A DNA stretch of 64,000 nucleotides from NCBI RefSeq assembly GCF_004362865.1, contig NZ_SNYI01000003.1, positions 496,001 to 560,000 of the forward strand, written 5' to 3'. Positions 63,401 through 64,000 of this stretch are shown piece by piece. The first letter of the stretch is position 1; each line of letters starts with the position of its first letter. The notes beneath the pieces are model-generated. The model had not been told where the DNA came from, searched no databases, and saw only the letters and a program-made list of their open reading frames with translations. Both the position numbers and the translations under genes were made by a program. Origin of the DNA: Zeaxanthinibacter enoshimensis. GTDB lineage: Bacteria > Bacteroidota > Bacteroidia > Flavobacteriales > Flavobacteriaceae.

Positions 63401-64000
63401 TAGGGAAATTGTGAGTCTCCGCTTTCAGGGATAATACCGATTCAAAGGGTTCCTCGGTGTAATAATCGGGTTGGTCTGCACGGCTGGGTGCAAACTGGGT
63501 TACAACGGGCCCCTTGACAAAAGCCACATTATCTTTGTAAGCCGAAACGATGCTGTTCGGGTTCTTTTCAGATGTCTTACGGATCATCTTAAAAAGAGAA
63601 CTGGGTTTTTCCTTCCCGTCAATGACAAATGTGCCGTTAAAGATCTTGTGCCTGCAATGTTCTGAATTCACCTGGCTGAAACCAAATACTTCAGAATCAG
63701 TAAGGGGGCGACCCAGTTTTTCGGAAAGTTGTTCCAGGTAGGATACCTCTTCTTCGTTCAGTGCCAGTCCTTCCTGCTGGTTGTAAGCAGCAATATCTTC
63801 AATATCTTTTACGGGCTCCGGGCTAAGATCTACAGTGAATATATCCTGTGTGAGGGCCTCGTATTTCTGGGAAAGCATGGGATCAAACTTCTTGTCATCT
63901 GCGCTCGAAGCATGGAATTCTTCTATCCTTATGATCCCGCTGATGCCCATATTCTGGGTGATCTCGGTGGCGTTGGTACTCCAGGGAGTGATCATGGCTG
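60495..64000 (-). CDS. purL: Phosphoribosylformylglycinamidine synthase, 5' end missing
   Basis: The large single-chain FGAM synthase of purine synthesis: FGAR + ATP + Gln gives FGAM. About 1168 residues are seen. The frame is open through base 64000; the Met at 63995 sits in the family phrase (A)MITPWSTNATEITQNMGISG, which in relatives is about 55 residues from the N-terminus. Motifs: SEHCRHKIFNGTF, AETHNFPTTVEPFNGAATGS, HDHGAGGHLNCLSE, and the C-terminal glutaminase with nucleophile Cys in VGICNGCQLFMELELL. Terminator follows at 60438-60477. Confidence 0.97.
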   Translation of the reverse strand, partial: AMITPWSTNATEITQNMGISGIIRIEEFHASSADDKKFDPMLSQKYEALTQDIFTVDLSPEPVKDIEDIAAYNQQEGLALNEEEVSYLEQLSEKLGRPLTDSEVFGFSQVNSEHCRHKIFNGTFVIDGKEKPSSLFKMIRKTSEKNPNSIVSAYKDNVAFVKGPVVTQFAPSRADQPDYYTEEPFESVLSLKAETHNFPTTVEPFNGAATGSGGEIRDRLAGGKGSLPLAGTAVYMTSYPRLAEGRSWENGMEERPWLYQTPLDILIKASNGASDFGNKFGQPLIAGSLFTFEHEEDNRKLGFDKVIMLAGGIGYGKADQALKDVPAKGDKIVILGGDNYRIGMGGAAVSSADTGAFSSAITLNAVQRSNPEMQKRAANAIRGMVEGKDNPIVSIHDHGAGGHLNCLSELVEETGGAIELDKLPVGDPTLSAKEIIGNESQERMGLVLGEKDLDLLQRISERERAPMYVVGDVTGDHRFTFKAGDGIKSPMDLELSEMFGSSPKMVMTDQSVERNYKAPEYQSEKLHQYLEQLLQMEAVACKDWLTNKVDRCVGGRVAKQQCVGPLQLPLNNCGVMALDFRNDAGIATSIGHSPVSALIDPAAGSRNSIAEALTNIVWAPLEEGLRSVSLSANWMWPCNNEGEDARLYEAVEAVSDFAIELGINVPTGKDSLSMKQKYKDGEVLSPGTVIISASGHCSDINKVTEPMLQKDGGALYYFNLSADDFKLGGSSFAQLLNSVGDQAPTIKDSAHFSKAFNAIQAAIRAGHVQAGHDVASGGLITTLLEMCFPDTGTGAEIDLSSLGEKDSIRVLFAENSGVVLQSDQPDLEKSMQDAGIKCYHIGKATTTPVLKVRNQDSEYEFDIAQLRDKWYRTSYLLDNQQTANGLAADRYKNYKHQPLNYTFPEVFTGELPKRPAEGKRPKAAILREKGSNSEREMANAMYLAGFDVKDVHMTDLISGRETLEDIQFIGAVGGFSNSDVLGSAKGWAGAFKYNEKARKALDNFFARPDTLSVGICNGCQLFMELELLYPEHETHGKMTYNDSHKHESAFTSVTIQENNSVMLSDMAGTTLGVWISHGEGKFRLPEDRDKYNIVAGYGYTEYPANPNGSDYNTAMLCDASGRHLVTMPHIERSVFPWNWAYYPGRENDKVSPWLRAFENARKWLEAL

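Noticed and set aside
1-64000. CRISPR arrays, insertion sequences, prophage, tRNA or rRNA genes, toxin-antitoxin or defence islands
   Set aside because: No spaced direct repeats, transposase, integrase, phage structural, cloverleaf or defence signature was seen on reading both strands; gene style is even across the window.

Overview
The window looks like part of the chromosome of a marine-type flavobacterium (Bacteroidota, Flavobacteriaceae). The grounds are many exported proteins and SpII lipoproteins, a PorP/SprF-type outer-membrane protein, a LETM1-related biofilm protein, 2TM-domain proteins next to LytS/LytTR regulators, DUF4331 proteins, Bacillus-type fad genes, a large single-chain PurL, and promoters of the Bacteroidota type (TTTG, about 20 nt, TAnnTTTG). 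Base composition and gene style are even throughout. I see no insertion sequence, prophage, CRISPR array, rRNA or tRNA. The first gene (GntP permease) and the last (purL) run off the window.

Layout. 1-8.8 kb: GntP permease, thioredoxin reductase, a muropeptide-recycling pair (Ala-Glu epimerase plus a BioF-like PLP enzyme), and an envelope-stress style set (DUF4870, PadR, PspC, DUF2807). 8.9-14.6 kb: hotdog protein, AIM24-like protein, NudK, PBP4, divergent oxyR/dps. 15-19.3 kb: a PorP/SprF barrel fused to a SPOR-like tail, a small membrane protein, an S9 peptidase. 19.5-23.7 kb: a compact six-gene operon of mostly exported small folds (two SnoaL/NTF2-like lipoproteins, a cupin, two tandem ferredoxin-fold proteins) around one cytoplasmic O-methyltransferase. 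It is divergent from a TPR histidine kinase/LytTR regulator pair (23.9-26.6 kb). This is the best candidate for an undescribed system here.

27.5-30.8 kb: a LytS-type kinase with a C-terminal 2TM domain, three free-standing 2TM proteins and a LytTR regulator. 30.9-38.6 kb: LETM1-related protein, a DUF4331 domain apparently divided between two exported proteins, a TPR lipoprotein, DUF547, a TIGR04283 glycosyltransferase, and an ECF sigma/anti-sigma pair. 38.7-46.8 kb: Cu/Zn SOD lipoprotein, a very large ThuA/sugar dehydrogenase/PKD/cytochrome c lipoprotein, M1 peptidase, dienelactone hydrolase, M28 peptidase. 46.9-52.5 kb: divergent otsAB fusion and GH15 enzyme (trehalose/alpha-glucan metabolism), then a PLP decarboxylase. 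52.6-60.4 kb: a beta-oxidation operon led by a MarR regulator with a perfect 26-bp palindrome at its promoter, then a long-chain acyl-CoA ligase. 60.5-64 kb: purL.

Functionally the window is mostly housekeeping and envelope biology. Much of the less explained content is in exported proteins of unknown substrate.
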